From: Methanobrevibacter sp.
GTDB lineage: Archaea > Methanobacteriota > Methanobacteria > Methanobacteriales > Methanobacteriaceae
Assembly (NCBI GenBank): GCA_030539935.1
Contig: JAUNXF010000001.1
Location: 1 to 47,048 of the forward strand
Direction of reading: 5' to 3'
Length of the DNA stretch: 47,048 nucleotides
Positions 35,240 through 42,969 of this stretch are shown here, one piece after another; position 1 is the first letter of the stretch, and every line of letters starts with the position of its first letter. The notes below the pieces were generated by a model. The model saw only the letters and a list, made by a program, of their open reading frames with translations. It searched no databases and was not told the origin of the DNA. The position numbers were made by a program, and so were the translations under genes.

Positions 35240-35626
35240 TTAGTTTTCAGCTAGGTACTGATCAATAGGAACAGTCCTAACAATAGTGTGTATATCTCCA
35301 GTATCCCTATATTCAATATGATCAATCAAAGGTTTAAACTGAGGATACTTCTTAATAAATTCAATATTTTCATCAGTCTCAAAATTTAAGTAATCATCAG
35401 TATTTAATTGATATTTTTCAAAACGTATTTCATCAGTTCTTTTACAAACTGCTTCATTTTTATATATGACAAAACGTCTTTCTTTATTAAAAATTTTATT
35501 GTTCCTTATTAAAGCAGATTGAAGATCATCAGGAATAACATCATCCAAAATGATTAATTCAGCCAACAATTTAGGAGGCATATTTTCAATAAACTCTTTA
35601 TCACAACGAGTATACCTAATAATCAT
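35240..35626 (-). CDS. Unknown 128-aa protein, candidate immunity gene of the ART MuF toxin
   Basis: I recognise no family. Starts MIIRYTRCDKEFIENM, mixed charge, soluble, ends PIDQYLAEN. It is the first gene after the MuF-ADP-ribosyltransferase gene (59-base gap) and has its own TATA box and terminator, so it can be expressed when the late operon is silent, as immunity would require. The role is inferred from position and promoter only. Confidence 0.7.
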   Translation of the reverse strand: MIIRYTRCDKEFIENMPPKLLAELIILDDVIPDDLQSALIRNNKIFNKERRFVIYKNEAVCKRTDEIRFEKYQLNTDDYLNFETDENIEFIKKYPQFKPLIDHIEYRDTGDIHTIVRTVPIDQYLAEN

Positions 35627-35676
35627 AAAAAATCAATCCTTTTTAATTATACTTAATTAAATATTTGTTAATAATG

Positions 35677-35689
35677 GTATAAATATTAT
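35677..35689 (-). promoter_or_regulatory. TATA box of the 128-aa cargo gene
   Basis: ATAATATTTATAC overlaps the stop codon of the MuF gene and lies 51-63 bp before the start of the 128-aa gene. It is the same element and spacing as at 4147-4160 and 35060-35070. Confidence 0.6.
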
Positions 35690-37194
35690 TCTAATCTCCA
35701 AACCTTGCTTTTCTCATCCTCGTCACGAATATATTTTAAATTAGAGTTTGGAGGTAAAATCACTTCAAAATCTTTCGGAGTTGCAGTAACCCCTTCAACA
35801 TATAATACTTTTTTTCCTTGAGGCACGATTATGTAATTTATTTCAGTTCCATAGATATTTTCTTTAACAGTCTTACCAATTGCTGTGGAAACCATTCCAC
35901 TATCTGAATAAGTGCTTTCCCCTTCCTGAAGTTCCATATGTCTTATACGTTCGCGCCTAACAAGAACTATAGGTTCATCTAAAATTTTACCCTTATTGAA
36001 AACAGAAACTGCCAATTCTAAAGCTCTTTCAAAAGAAAGGTCAATACCTCGTTCAATAGCTAATTTCTCCCACTCTTCTTTAGGATCAATCTTAGGGACA
36101 TCAGGATTATCTTTTAATCCTCTTAATTCATAATTGATAATTGAATCCCCGTATTTCGTATACATCCTAATAAAATCCAGTTCTTCTTCTGTAAGATCAT
36201 CAGCAGTAACTCCATATTTTCTTTCAAATTGAATTCTACCTGCAAAGGTATCACCAACAATAGGATATAATCTCCCATCATCACCTAAGATTAATGGTGT
36301 TGCACTTATATTTTCAGTGAGATTTGTGACAAAAGGTTCTTTTGGTGGTTCTCCTTTAGTTTCCCAAACAGACAATACTGTGCATCTGCATAACGGATGG
36401 AAGGGTATTAAACCCATTATATCTTCTATTTTATGAATCCGTTCATTGCCTTTATTAATGAATAATATTTCATCATCTTCATTGAATTCATAAGCATATT
36501 TTAAACATATTGCACAAACATTTTCGTCCCCTGCAGTTAGAAGTTTAACTTCTTTATAACCTTCATTAACATAGGACTGTAATATTCCAGTATTCTGGAT
36601 ACGGGATGTTTCAGTTCTTGCAATCATTACTGCACGTTGTTTAGGGGTGAATGTGGACCCTTCTAAAGGTTCAACCCCTACATTCACTAAACGATTAGCA
36701 ATTTTTTTAGGATTTTCCCCACGAATAACCCCTTTGAACATTTCATGACGAACTTTATACCTCAAATCATCAGATAGATTATTTACTAAGGCATAATTAT
36801 AATCTTTGGCAATTTGTAAAGCTAATCTATCAGCAAGGGAAAATCTTACATGGGTTTCCATATCCTCATAACCGATTTCTTTCCCTTTATTATAGACTTC
36901 ATCAAGTAAAGCATCAATACTGATAAAACCTTTGTCCAATATTTCATCTAAAGAACTTTCTAGATTTTCAAAAATTTCTTCTTGATATTTAGTTTCGTTG
37001 AATAGGAATTCTTTAGCTTCATCAGAATCTAACCATTCAATGGACTTATCAATTTGTTTATTTAGGGAATTCATTAAATAATTATAATATCTTAAACTCC
37101 ATTCATCTTTTATGGATTTGACACTGAATTCTTCCCACATTTCTAATTCATCAAGTAAGATGTGGTTAGTTCTTATTCTTTCTTTAGAAACCAT
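35686..37194 (-). CDS. MuF minor head protein fused to an ADP-ribosyltransferase toxin domain
   Basis: 502 residues, between portal and the capsid genes as usual for MuF. Residues about 1-300 are MuF, with ARTETSRIQNTGILQSYVN and the Cys/His set VCAIC...FHPLCRC. From about 335 the chain changes to an exoenzyme/VIP2-type ART fold: LTEEELDFIRMYTKYGDSI then IINYELRG, an Arg pair at about 413-414 (VLVRRERI), an STS-like S436-T437 in SGMVSTAIG, and PKDFEVILPPNS, where D475-x-E477 stands in place of ExE. The Asp could lower or change activity. ARTs modify host proteins or nucleic acids using NAD. Start MVSKERIRT overlaps the end of the portal gene by 11 bases. MuF toxins are described in bacterial prophages; archaeal ones are not known to me. 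Confidence 0.8.
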   Translation of the reverse strand: MVSKERIRTNHILLDELEMWEEFSVKSIKDEWSLRYYNYLMNSLNKQIDKSIEWLDSDEAKEFLFNETKYQEEIFENLESSLDEILDKGFISIDALLDEVYNKGKEIGYEDMETHVRFSLADRLALQIAKDYNYALVNNLSDDLRYKVRHEMFKGVIRGENPKKIANRLVNVGVEPLEGSTFTPKQRAVMIARTETSRIQNTGILQSYVNEGYKEVKLLTAGDENVCAICLKYAYEFNEDDEILFINKGNERIHKIEDIMGLIPFHPLCRCTVLSVWETKGEPPKEPFVTNLTENISATPLILGDDGRLYPIVGDTFAGRIQFERKYGVTADDLTEEELDFIRMYTKYGDSIINYELRGLKDNPDVPKIDPKEEWEKLAIERGIDLSFERALELAVSVFNKGKILDEPIVLVRRERIRHMELQEGESTYSDSGMVSTAIGKTVKENIYGTEINYIIVPQGKKVLYVEGVTATPKDFEVILPPNSNLKYIRDEDEKSKVWRLE

Positions 37195-38491
37195 ACTCTT
37201 TACCTACTCTTTCTAAAGACAATGCTCTTTTATACATTTTAACTTGTTCAATTGGTTGTATAAGCTTGCTCTCATCCAACTGCTCAGGACTAGCAGCCAA
37301 AGCAAACTGTGAATAATTCATAGGCACATTACCCCACTCAACAGGAGGCAAACCATAACCAGACCTTACCTCATTAATGAAAGTGGTACCATTCCTTAAC
37401 TGCTTGTCCTCAATCTCAGCACGCTTCTGCTTATCCTCATGATCCTCACGGACAAACTCAAAAATCTCCTCAAAACCAGAACGGCCCAGATTCTTATTGA
37501 ATGAATCCTCAATTGTTTGACAGGTACTGTTAATCACTTTGCCGAAATTTTTGTCTTGAGACTCACCAGTGCCTGTTCCAAGGCTGGCAGTTTCGATAAT
37601 GTCCACTTTAGCTGGAGGAACTCCAAACATTGTAATGATGCAGTCTCTGGAATACTTGATAAGTTCAAGGAATTCCATATCCCGGTTGCTATTATTGGTC
37701 TGTTGGTAATTTGCCCCTTGAACAGCAATCAAACCCTTTTTATTCTTTTGCTTTCTCAAGCGTTTGATATTTGTTCTGACAACATCAGGTTCCAAATCCT
37801 TATCAAAGTTCAGTACTCCACGTGGATCCAGTCCATGATTTTCAAAAACATCCTTGTTATGGTTCAATCCCAATACTTCCAGTGTGATGTTTTGAGCGAT
37901 AGTGTCAATGAGGCTGGTTCCCCATTTGCTTCCTCTTATCTGGATTTTTGGTTCATAAATATGAATGAGGTCTTCAGGTTCAAATATATGGTCTGTATTT
38001 CTGAGGCACCATGCATCACGGGTATAGTCATAGCCCATTAATTCTGTAGGGATGAATTTGAATCCGTTAGGCACATTGTCAAATAATTTGTCATGGTTGA
38101 CTTCAATGAATGCATCACCAGTAACTCTAAAGGATGGGACTATCTGTTTTATCATTGATGAGAATGTGTCTTCTGCATATTTCCCTGCGGGTGCCTTGAA
38201 TAGGTCAGTTAGGTAGTTGACTCTTTCATTGTTAACTTGGTCCTTATTGGGATTGTTTATTCTGAATCCTTTGGCTAATATTTCATCGCAGGTTACCATG
38301 CAGCAGCGTCTTACCCAAACGTTTTTGTTGAATGCCTGATGGTAAGTGTGCAGGTCTCCCATATTTTTATCAGGAGTTGTGAATGACCATCCATATTCTT
38401 CCATGAACAAATCGAATAGGCTGTCTCTTTCAGGTCTGCGTATTCCTGGAAGATGGTTTGCAACTCCTTTAATTGAATCGATTATTCCCAT
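37184..38491 (-). CDS. Portal protein
   Basis: 435 residues of the PBSX/phage portal type. MGIIDSIKGVANHLPG at the start; HTYHQAFNKNVWVRRC, EPEDLIHIYEPKIQIRGSKW and FGVPPAKVDIIETASLGTGT are all typical portal segments. Forms the dodecameric DNA channel. GTTGATATTT precedes ATG 38491. Lies between large terminase and MuF as usual. Confidence 0.9.
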   Translation of the reverse strand: MGIIDSIKGVANHLPGIRRPERDSLFDLFMEEYGWSFTTPDKNMGDLHTYHQAFNKNVWVRRCCMVTCDEILAKGFRINNPNKDQVNNERVNYLTDLFKAPAGKYAEDTFSSMIKQIVPSFRVTGDAFIEVNHDKLFDNVPNGFKFIPTELMGYDYTRDAWCLRNTDHIFEPEDLIHIYEPKIQIRGSKWGTSLIDTIAQNITLEVLGLNHNKDVFENHGLDPRGVLNFDKDLEPDVVRTNIKRLRKQKNKKGLIAVQGANYQQTNNSNRDMEFLELIKYSRDCIITMFGVPPAKVDIIETASLGTGTGESQDKNFGKVINSTCQTIEDSFNKNLGRSGFEEIFEFVREDHEDKQKRAEIEDKQLRNGTTFINEVRSGYGLPPVEWGNVPMNYSQFALAASPEQLDESKLIQPIEQVKMYKRALSLERVGKEYGF

Positions 38492-38518
38492 AAATATCAA
38501 CTTTTCATTATTTCTTTT

Positions 38519-39820
38519 TTATAGATCTATTATTTCCAAGCTTGGAATTCCTGAAGTTCTAGGTCCAAGTATTCCTCCACGCCACATGTCTGGGCAGTGG
38601 TCATCCTGTTTTAGCGGTCTGTCTTCCCCTCTTTTTTTAGCCTTTGTATCCCAGCAATAGGTTTGTGCCTGTGTTATGCTGTTTTTGCAGGAAGTATGTA
38701 TCTTGAATTTCCTATCAGCTATCAATTGCTGGATTGTTTGTATGTCTTCAAAGGTGTTTGGAGTGTATGTTCTCACCTTGAGTTTTAGTTTTTTTGATTG
38801 TTCGCATTCCGCTTTTAGTGAAGCTGCATCATGGGGAAGGAATAATGTATTGTTCTCATTTAATCCATGTTTCTTTGCCAATCGTATTATGTCTTCCAGT
38901 CTTTGGGAATCCGTTTGGGCAACACCCATTTCTTCTGCATCATAGTAGGTTTCCTCAAGCAGGTAATAGCTGTTTCCTTCGCTTAGTGATTTCTTGATTC
39001 CCATCACACCAAAAGTGGTAACGGTTGACACTCCGTAGTCGCAGCAAATATTGATGGTGTCCATTTTTGGAGCCTTGGTGAAAGTGTTTTCTGATTCCAC
39101 GAACTGGTCATAGATTGCTCCTTCTGCTATCACCCACATTCCAAGGATATACCTTTTGTATTGCAGTGCAGATTTGCTGTACAATAACTTTAATTGTTCA
39201 ACATATTCTTTTGTTAAATTTGGGTTATCATCAAGTGTGAAGTGCCATACTTTCACAACCCCTTTATCCTTTAGTTCTTTATTGTTAATGTATTCTTTAG
39301 CTATGTAATGGTAAGGGCTGTTTGGGTTCATTGTCCAAAACATTTTCGCTCCAGGCAAACTGCACCTGTTCATTGCCATCTTGATGCTTGATTCCGGAGC
39401 GGTAGCTGTTTCATCGCTATACCATCCTCCGACGGTCATTCCACGTATTCTGTCTGTGGCTCCTTCATCGTTAAATCCGACAATGTAATTTCTTTTATTT
39501 CCAATGTCCAGGTAACCGTCATTCTTGTTGTATTTGTAATGGATTTTGCCGTGAATCATGCTGATGATATCTTCGACAACATTACGTTCTATTGTGTCCC
39601 TGGTTTTGCCGGTCAGGAGGAATTTGTTGTGCGGTGATTTGGTTACAAATTGTATCCATCGGAGATTTGCTGTGATGGTTTTTGATGATCTTACGCTTCC
39701 ATGAAGAATATTGATGAAAGCGTTGCTGTTATCCAGGAAGTTTAATGCTTTTGGACTGAACAGTCCCCAGTGAAAAGGTTCAATCTTTCTCTGCCAACTC
39801 CCTGCTCTTCTTGAGTGCAT
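38519..39820 (-). CDS. Terminase large subunit
   Basis: 433 residues. ATPase motifs are visible: Walker A-like LHGSVRSSKT (about residue 40), Walker B-like VGGWYSDETA, and a coupling segment FWTMNPNSPYHY. The nuclease part has CCDYGVST, DAASLKAECEQSKK and KQDDHCPDMWRGG with its acidic residues. PBSX/XtmB-like. It overlaps the small subunit by 41 bases and starts with GGAG before the ATG. Packages DNA into the prohead. Confidence 0.92.
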   Translation of the reverse strand: MHSRRAGSWQRKIEPFHWGLFSPKALNFLDNSNAFINILHGSVRSSKTITANLRWIQFVTKSPHNKFLLTGKTRDTIERNVVEDIISMIHGKIHYKYNKNDGYLDIGNKRNYIVGFNDEGATDRIRGMTVGGWYSDETATAPESSIKMAMNRCSLPGAKMFWTMNPNSPYHYIAKEYINNKELKDKGVVKVWHFTLDDNPNLTKEYVEQLKLLYSKSALQYKRYILGMWVIAEGAIYDQFVESENTFTKAPKMDTINICCDYGVSTVTTFGVMGIKKSLSEGNSYYLLEETYYDAEEMGVAQTDSQRLEDIIRLAKKHGLNENNTLFLPHDAASLKAECEQSKKLKLKVRTYTPNTFEDIQTIQQLIADRKFKIHTSCKNSITQAQTYCWDTKAKKRGEDRPLKQDDHCPDMWRGGILGPRTSGIPSLEIIDL

Positions 39821-40379
39821 CTTCTAACTCCTCAAATCCTTCATTTAGATTAATCTCAAAGTTAGTTTCATCTTGTTTGAAATATTCATTGTATAATTTG
39901 TTAGCGTCTAAGGATAATCTTGCAACATCTTTTGATGTGACATTGCTGTCAGGGTCTTGTGCATCTTTGCATGCTTGTTCAAATCTTTCTGGGAATTGGG
40001 CTGCAACTTTGGCAACTCCTTCCATGTTACTGGCAATTGTTTCGGCAACAGTATTATTGTTTTCTTCTGCGGTTTCTTCTTTATCCGCTTGTTTCTGAAC
40101 TTCTTTTTCTGTTTTTGATTCTAATTCTTTTTTCTTTTGTGCTTTTTTTAATTCTTTTTTCTTTTGCGCTCTTTTATTTAGTTCTGCCTCAACCCTTTTT
40201 GGCATATTGATTTTATTCTTATACCTGTTTAATGCGGCAAAAGATATGTCTTCATTATATGTATTTTTCAACCAAGCAGATACACTTCTTCCACTTTCCC
40301 CTTCAGATAATCGCTTAACAATTTCATTAAAATGAGGGCTTTCTTCAACTTTGTTTTTTCTTGGCAATGTCATCACCAT
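39780..40379 (-). CDS. Terminase small subunit
   Basis: About 199 residues. The first ~60 form an HTH-like DNA-binding region (EIVKRLSEGESGRSVSAWLK), followed by a Lys/Glu coiled coil (KKELKKAQKKKELESK) and a C-terminal part that should bind the large subunit. Position and domain order support the call; the exact start (40379 or 40373) is not settled. Just upstream is a cluster of GAAAC repeats that could be its target. Confidence 0.7.
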   Translation of the reverse strand: MVMTLPRKNKVEESPHFNEIVKRLSEGESGRSVSAWLKNTYNEDISFAALNRYKNKINMPKRVEAELNKRAQKKKELKKAQKKKELESKTEKEVQKQADKEETAEENNNTVAETIASNMEGVAKVAAQFPERFEQACKDAQDPDSNVTSKDVARLSLDANKLYNEYFKQDETNFEINLNEGFEELEDALKKSRELAEKD

Positions 40380-40403
40380 CAATCAATATTTTTTTAGTGA
40401 AAT

Positions 40404-40453
40404 GTTTCAGAAAGTGAAACGAAATGAAACGAAATGAAACGTTTCAATGAAAC
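40404..40453. repeat. GAAAC/GTTTC repeat cluster before the terminase genes
   Basis: Six GAAAC or GTTTC units in 50 bp, including two copies of GAAATGAAAC in tandem and the palindrome GAAACGTTTC (40436-40445). The location before the small terminase fits a packaging (pac) site or a late operator. Confidence 0.6.
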
Positions 40454-40477
40454 ACTTGATAAAAAAATTATGCTACA

Positions 40478-40813
40478 TCAAATTAATCTCAATTGAATCA
40501 GTACACTAATTGCACTTATACATATTGTTATGAAAGTATAAATCAAAGGCAGAATGTATTTCACTGTCCTAACTGTTGCTTTCAAGTCTATTAAGTCATT
40601 TTCAACTTTATCCAGTTTTTGACTGTCTTCCTCACGGATCTTTAATGTGTTACTCAGTTCCGTTACAGCTATGGTCAGTTTGTTAATATCTGAACGTATT
40701 TCCTTATTGTCCGCAATCAGCTGTTCGATTTTTTCTTCTTTGTAGTCTAGTCGGTTTTCCAGTTTAATTATTCTTGGTTCGTTTTCACAGTGTTTTATGG
40801 CATTTGTTGGCAA
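40478..40813 (-). CDS. Coiled-coil membrane-anchored protein (XhlA-like)
   Basis: 111 residues with a probable TTG start. Residues about 15-85 form a charged coiled coil; residues about 86-108 are one TM segment (LIYTFITICISAISVLI). This shape is that of XhlA/hemolysin-type phage proteins that act with holins, but here it lies before the terminase genes and not with the lysis genes. Confidence 0.6.
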   Translation of the reverse strand: MPTNAIKHCENEPRIIKLENRLDYKEEKIEQLIADNKEIRSDINKLTIAVTELSNTLKIREEDSQKLDKVENDLIDLKATVRTVKYILPLIYTFITICISAISVLIQLRLI

Positions 40814-41035
40814 GGCATTGGCACACTCCTATAATAAAACTAAGTTTTTTTGTCAATTTTTTTAGTGAAAAAAATGGAGAAATGAATATTAATAAAAAGC
40901 TGAAAAAAATATTGTTTTGATAAAAGAAGTATTTTTTCTGTATGTAAAAGGGGGTGACACTTTTTTCCAGCTTTTTATAATTTTTTTGTGAATTATATGG
41001 CAGTAGAAAAAATATGAAAAAAAAGAATAGGATGG

Positions 41036-41150
41036 AATAACTGTCTAAGAAAAGGCCTTGATATAGAAAATTAGGACACAAAACACACGACAGTAACACC
41101 AAATAACACTTTAAAAAACTAGTATTGGACCGTTTTCCTAGACAGTTATT
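41036..41150. mobile_element. MITE-like element with ~20-bp inverted repeats
   Basis: Left end ATAACTGTCTAAGAAAAGG (41037-41055) and the inverted right end, which read outward gives ATAACTGTCTAGGAAAACGG (to about 41148), match at all but a few positions. The ~115-bp element carries no gene and has short AT-rich flanks. No clear target duplication could be settled. A MITE or IS remnant in the phage control region is the best reading. The rest of 40814-41165 has no gene that I trust. Confidence 0.6.
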
Positions 41151-41165
41151 TCATGCTATCCCCAT

Positions 41166-41402
41166 TTAATCATTATTCTTTTTTCTTACTTTTTTTGTTA
41201 TGTACATGAGTCTCTTATTGCCTATGATGTAGCCATGGGGGTAACGGTCTACTGAAGGCACTCCCTGTATCACTAGGCCACATTTTCTGCAATATGTTTC
41301 GTCTTCTTCAAAAGCGAGGTTGGTGCTTCCACACAATGTGCAAGATATTCTTGTTTTTTTGTTTTTTATAGGAGGATTATCTTCATCTTGTGTGGAACCC
41401 AT
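41166..41402 (-). CDS. TFIIB-type zinc ribbon protein
   Basis: 78 residues. CTLCGSTNLAFEEDETYCRKCG (split here as CTLCG and CRKCG) is a CxxC-CxxC zinc ribbon of the transcription factor B type (residues about 21-42); the C-terminus is basic. The rest of TFB is missing. It could modulate transcription of phage genes, as an isolated ribbon can compete for polymerase or promoter factors (inference). Confidence 0.7.
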   Translation of the reverse strand: MGSTQDEDNPPIKNKKTRISCTLCGSTNLAFEEDETYCRKCGLVIQGVPSVDRYPHGYIIGNKRLMYITKKVRKKNND

Positions 41403-41629
41403 AAGTATAGCACCAATTTTTTTAATGAAAGCTTTGCAATGTTTTTCTTTGTAGAGAATTTTTTTTACATAGTTTTTGATTAGCTCATTAGTTGTTTTTT
41501 GAAGATTCTTGCGATAACATATAGATATCTTGTAGTACGAGATTACATTATTTTAGAGGATATTATAAAAATGGTTTTTTAATTATCCTCACTATATGTT
41601 CTCACGATTTAGAAAAAATATGTTCATAT
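41403..41629 (-). promoter_or_regulatory. Control region before the zinc ribbon gene
   Basis: No supported gene. A TTTTTATAATATCC element at about 41560-41573 may be a TATA box; ATATGTTC occurs twice (about 41596 and 41619). The leader would be long, about 130 nt, before the gene at 41402. Confidence 0.35.
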
Positions 41630-41923
41630 TTAATATACTTTTAGGCCTAATCGTTTTTGCTCGTTTATCAGGCTTTGGTGTTCCTCCTCAACTGTAGGTT
41701 TGGGTTTTGTTGTGCAGCTAGTGCCTTTAGATCCAAGGCTGGTTATGCACTTTTTATTGACATTCCCTACTTTATGTTTGTAGTAATATTTCATGCTGCG
41801 TTTAGATTCCAGTTCTTTTCTTCTGTTGTCCTGGCATTCTTTGCAGCAGCATACTTGCCTATTGCTTGTTTTCTCGTATTCCTTGCCGCACCATGCGCAA
41901 ACGCTTTTCTTGCTCATCACCAT
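41630..41923 (-). CDS. Zinc-finger protein, 95-97 aa
   Basis: Starts MSKKSVCAWCGKEYEK (ATG 41917 or 41923; GGAG lies upstream). Cys set CAWC...CCCKEC (residues about 8-28) is a CxxC zinc finger resembling short DNA-binding fingers of phage regulators. A basic middle (RRKELESKRSMKYYYKHK) follows. It is the first gene after the GTTCAAC operator region. A regulator of the late genes is possible. Confidence 0.65.
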   Translation of the reverse strand: MVMSKKSVCAWCGKEYEKTSNRQVCCCKECQDNRRKELESKRSMKYYYKHKVGNVNKKCITSLGSKGTSCTTKPKPTVEEEHQSLINEQKRLGLKVY

Positions 41924-41957
41924 CTTACTCCATTAAAAACTAATGCAATTTTGCCCA

Positions 41958-42001
41958 TTATTTTATTATATTGTTCAACTTTATTAAAGAATTATTGAAC
42001 A
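41958..42001 (-). promoter_or_regulatory. TATA box with adjoining GTTCAA operator (site A)
   Basis: Minus-strand ATATAATAAAATAA (41958-41971) fits a TATA box for the gene starting at 41917/41923. Directly next to it lies an inverted repeat with half-sites TGTTCAA (41972) and TTGAACA (to 42001). Confidence 0.55.
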
Positions 42002-42044
42002 GAATAAATCATTATGTTGAAAAATGTAGGGGTTTTATTTTTTC

Positions 42045-42076
42045 GTGTTCAACATTTGGACTCTAAAGTTGAACAC
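42045..42076. promoter_or_regulatory. GTGTTCAAC inverted repeat (operator site B)
   Basis: GTGTTCAAC (42045-42053) and its perfect complement GTTGAACAC (42068-42076), 14 bp apart, share the core of site A. Another near-copy, ATGTTGAA, lies between the sites. Two such sites suggest a cooperative repressor at the early/late boundary. Confidence 0.55.
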
Positions 42077-42077
42077 A

Positions 42078-42257
42078 CTATAATTCTGTTTCTTCCTGTT
42101 CCAATATGACAACCTCTCCAAGGAAAGGGATGCTTTTTACCTGGATACGGTCAATGTCTTGGATGTTGCCGTAGCAGTCCAGGTAAAAGACACGTATGTT
42201 TCCCTTGTGCTTCTCTTCTATTCTTAAAAATGTGTTAATGATGTTTTTCAGCTTAAT
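42078..42257 (-). CDS. Possible small gene (59 aa) with ATT or CTG start
   Basis: Open frame with coding look: KLKNIINTFLRIEEKHKG, then NIRVFYLDCYGNIQDIDRIQ and a C-terminus GEVVILEQEETEL. There is no ATG, GTG or TTG; ATT at 42257 lies 9 bases after GGGAGG in the gene before it, so translation may be coupled. The beta-strand pattern and codon use look real. Function is unknown. Confidence 0.45.
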   Translation of the reverse strand: MKLKNIINTFLRIEEKHKGNIRVFYLDCYGNIQDIDRIQVKSIPFLGEVVILEQEETEL

Positions 42258-42420
42258 GTTTTTTAGCCTCCCAGAATTGGCAAGTGGTCAAGCCTCCTTG
42301 TGCCTTTCGATGTTCTATAGTGCGGCCCATCCCACATTCAGTGATCCTTTCATCCCAATATAGGAAATGCTTGCATTGGCCACATACTCTTTTCTCTATT
42401 ATTGTTTCCTTAATCACCAT
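42253..42420 (-). CDS. Small Cys-rich protein (55 aa)
   Basis: Starts MVIKETIIEKRVCGQCKHFL. CGQC ... CGMG ... CQFW gives a four-Cys site, probably zinc. The next upstream protein and the 42697-42969 region contain similar 'CxxCK' phrases, so the set may be related. Function is unknown. Confidence 0.65.
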   Translation of the reverse strand: MVIKETIIEKRVCGQCKHFLYWDERITECGMGRTIEHRKAQGGLTTCQFWEAKKH

Positions 42421-42442
42421 AAAAATCCTTTTCTCCATTATT

Positions 42443-42700
42443 TCATATTAGTGTTGTTTGTGCTTTGGCTTCATTTTCCTTAACGATATTCTTTGCATGT
42501 TTTTCCATACTCGAGACTGCAAACTGGAAATGCTTGCAATCTTCCTGTAAAGTTAGATCATAATTTTTAGTGTAATGTCTTGATTCTCTGTTGTTGCAGT
42601 TCCATCCTTTTTCTTCTAAAGCATCATAACTGCTATATTTGCAGGAAGTGCAAATCCTTTTGTCCCTTGTTTTCTTGATTAGGGATAAGTCACGATTCAT
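42443..42700 (-). CDS. Small Cys-rich protein (85 aa)
   Basis: Starts MNRDLSLIKKTRDKRICTSC. Cys residues in CTSCKYSSYD, WNCNNRES and EDCKHFQF match the spacing of the 55-aa protein next to it, which suggests a tandem duplication of a zinc-binding fold. Overlaps its upstream neighbour by ATGA. Confidence 0.65.
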   Translation of the reverse strand: MNRDLSLIKKTRDKRICTSCKYSSYDALEEKGWNCNNRESRHYTKNYDLTLQEDCKHFQFAVSSMEKHAKNIVKENEAKAQTTLI

Positions 42701-42969
42701 AATAATAACTCCAGGTTTTCCAGTTCGATTTTATAGCTTTCCTTAAGGTTTGCAAGTTGTGCTAGTTTTTTGAAAGTTGATTCCCTTAGGCAGCTAAAGG
42801 TAGGTTTGCATTCATTTTGCAGTTGCTCATCTATAGCAAGTATGCTCATCTTCAATGAATAAATCCTATCATATAATTTATTCATTTCCACATCCTCGCA
42901 TTCGATACTTTCAATGTTTTCCTTTAAGTTGGTGACCTCTGTTTTTAATAATTTGAAGTTAGTCATCAT
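42697..42969 (-). CDS. Coiled-coil protein (90 aa)
   Basis: Start MMTNFKLLKTEVTNLKENIE at 42969, inside the end of the gene before (GGGGGA precedes it). Helical and mostly charged; no motif recognised. Confidence 0.6.
   Translation of the reverse strand: MMTNFKLLKTEVTNLKENIESIECEDVEMNKLYDRIYSLKMSILAIDEQLQNECKPTFSCLRESTFKKLAQLANLKESYKIELENLELLL

Noticed and set aside
40404-40453. CRISPR-like array
   Set aside because: The GAAAC units are too short and closely spaced, with no spacers; an operator or pac site fits better.
40785-41102. 105-aa Phe/Leu-rich frame on the minus strand
   Set aside because: It consists of T-rich DNA, overlaps the MITE-like element and the XhlA-like gene, and has no ribosome binding site.
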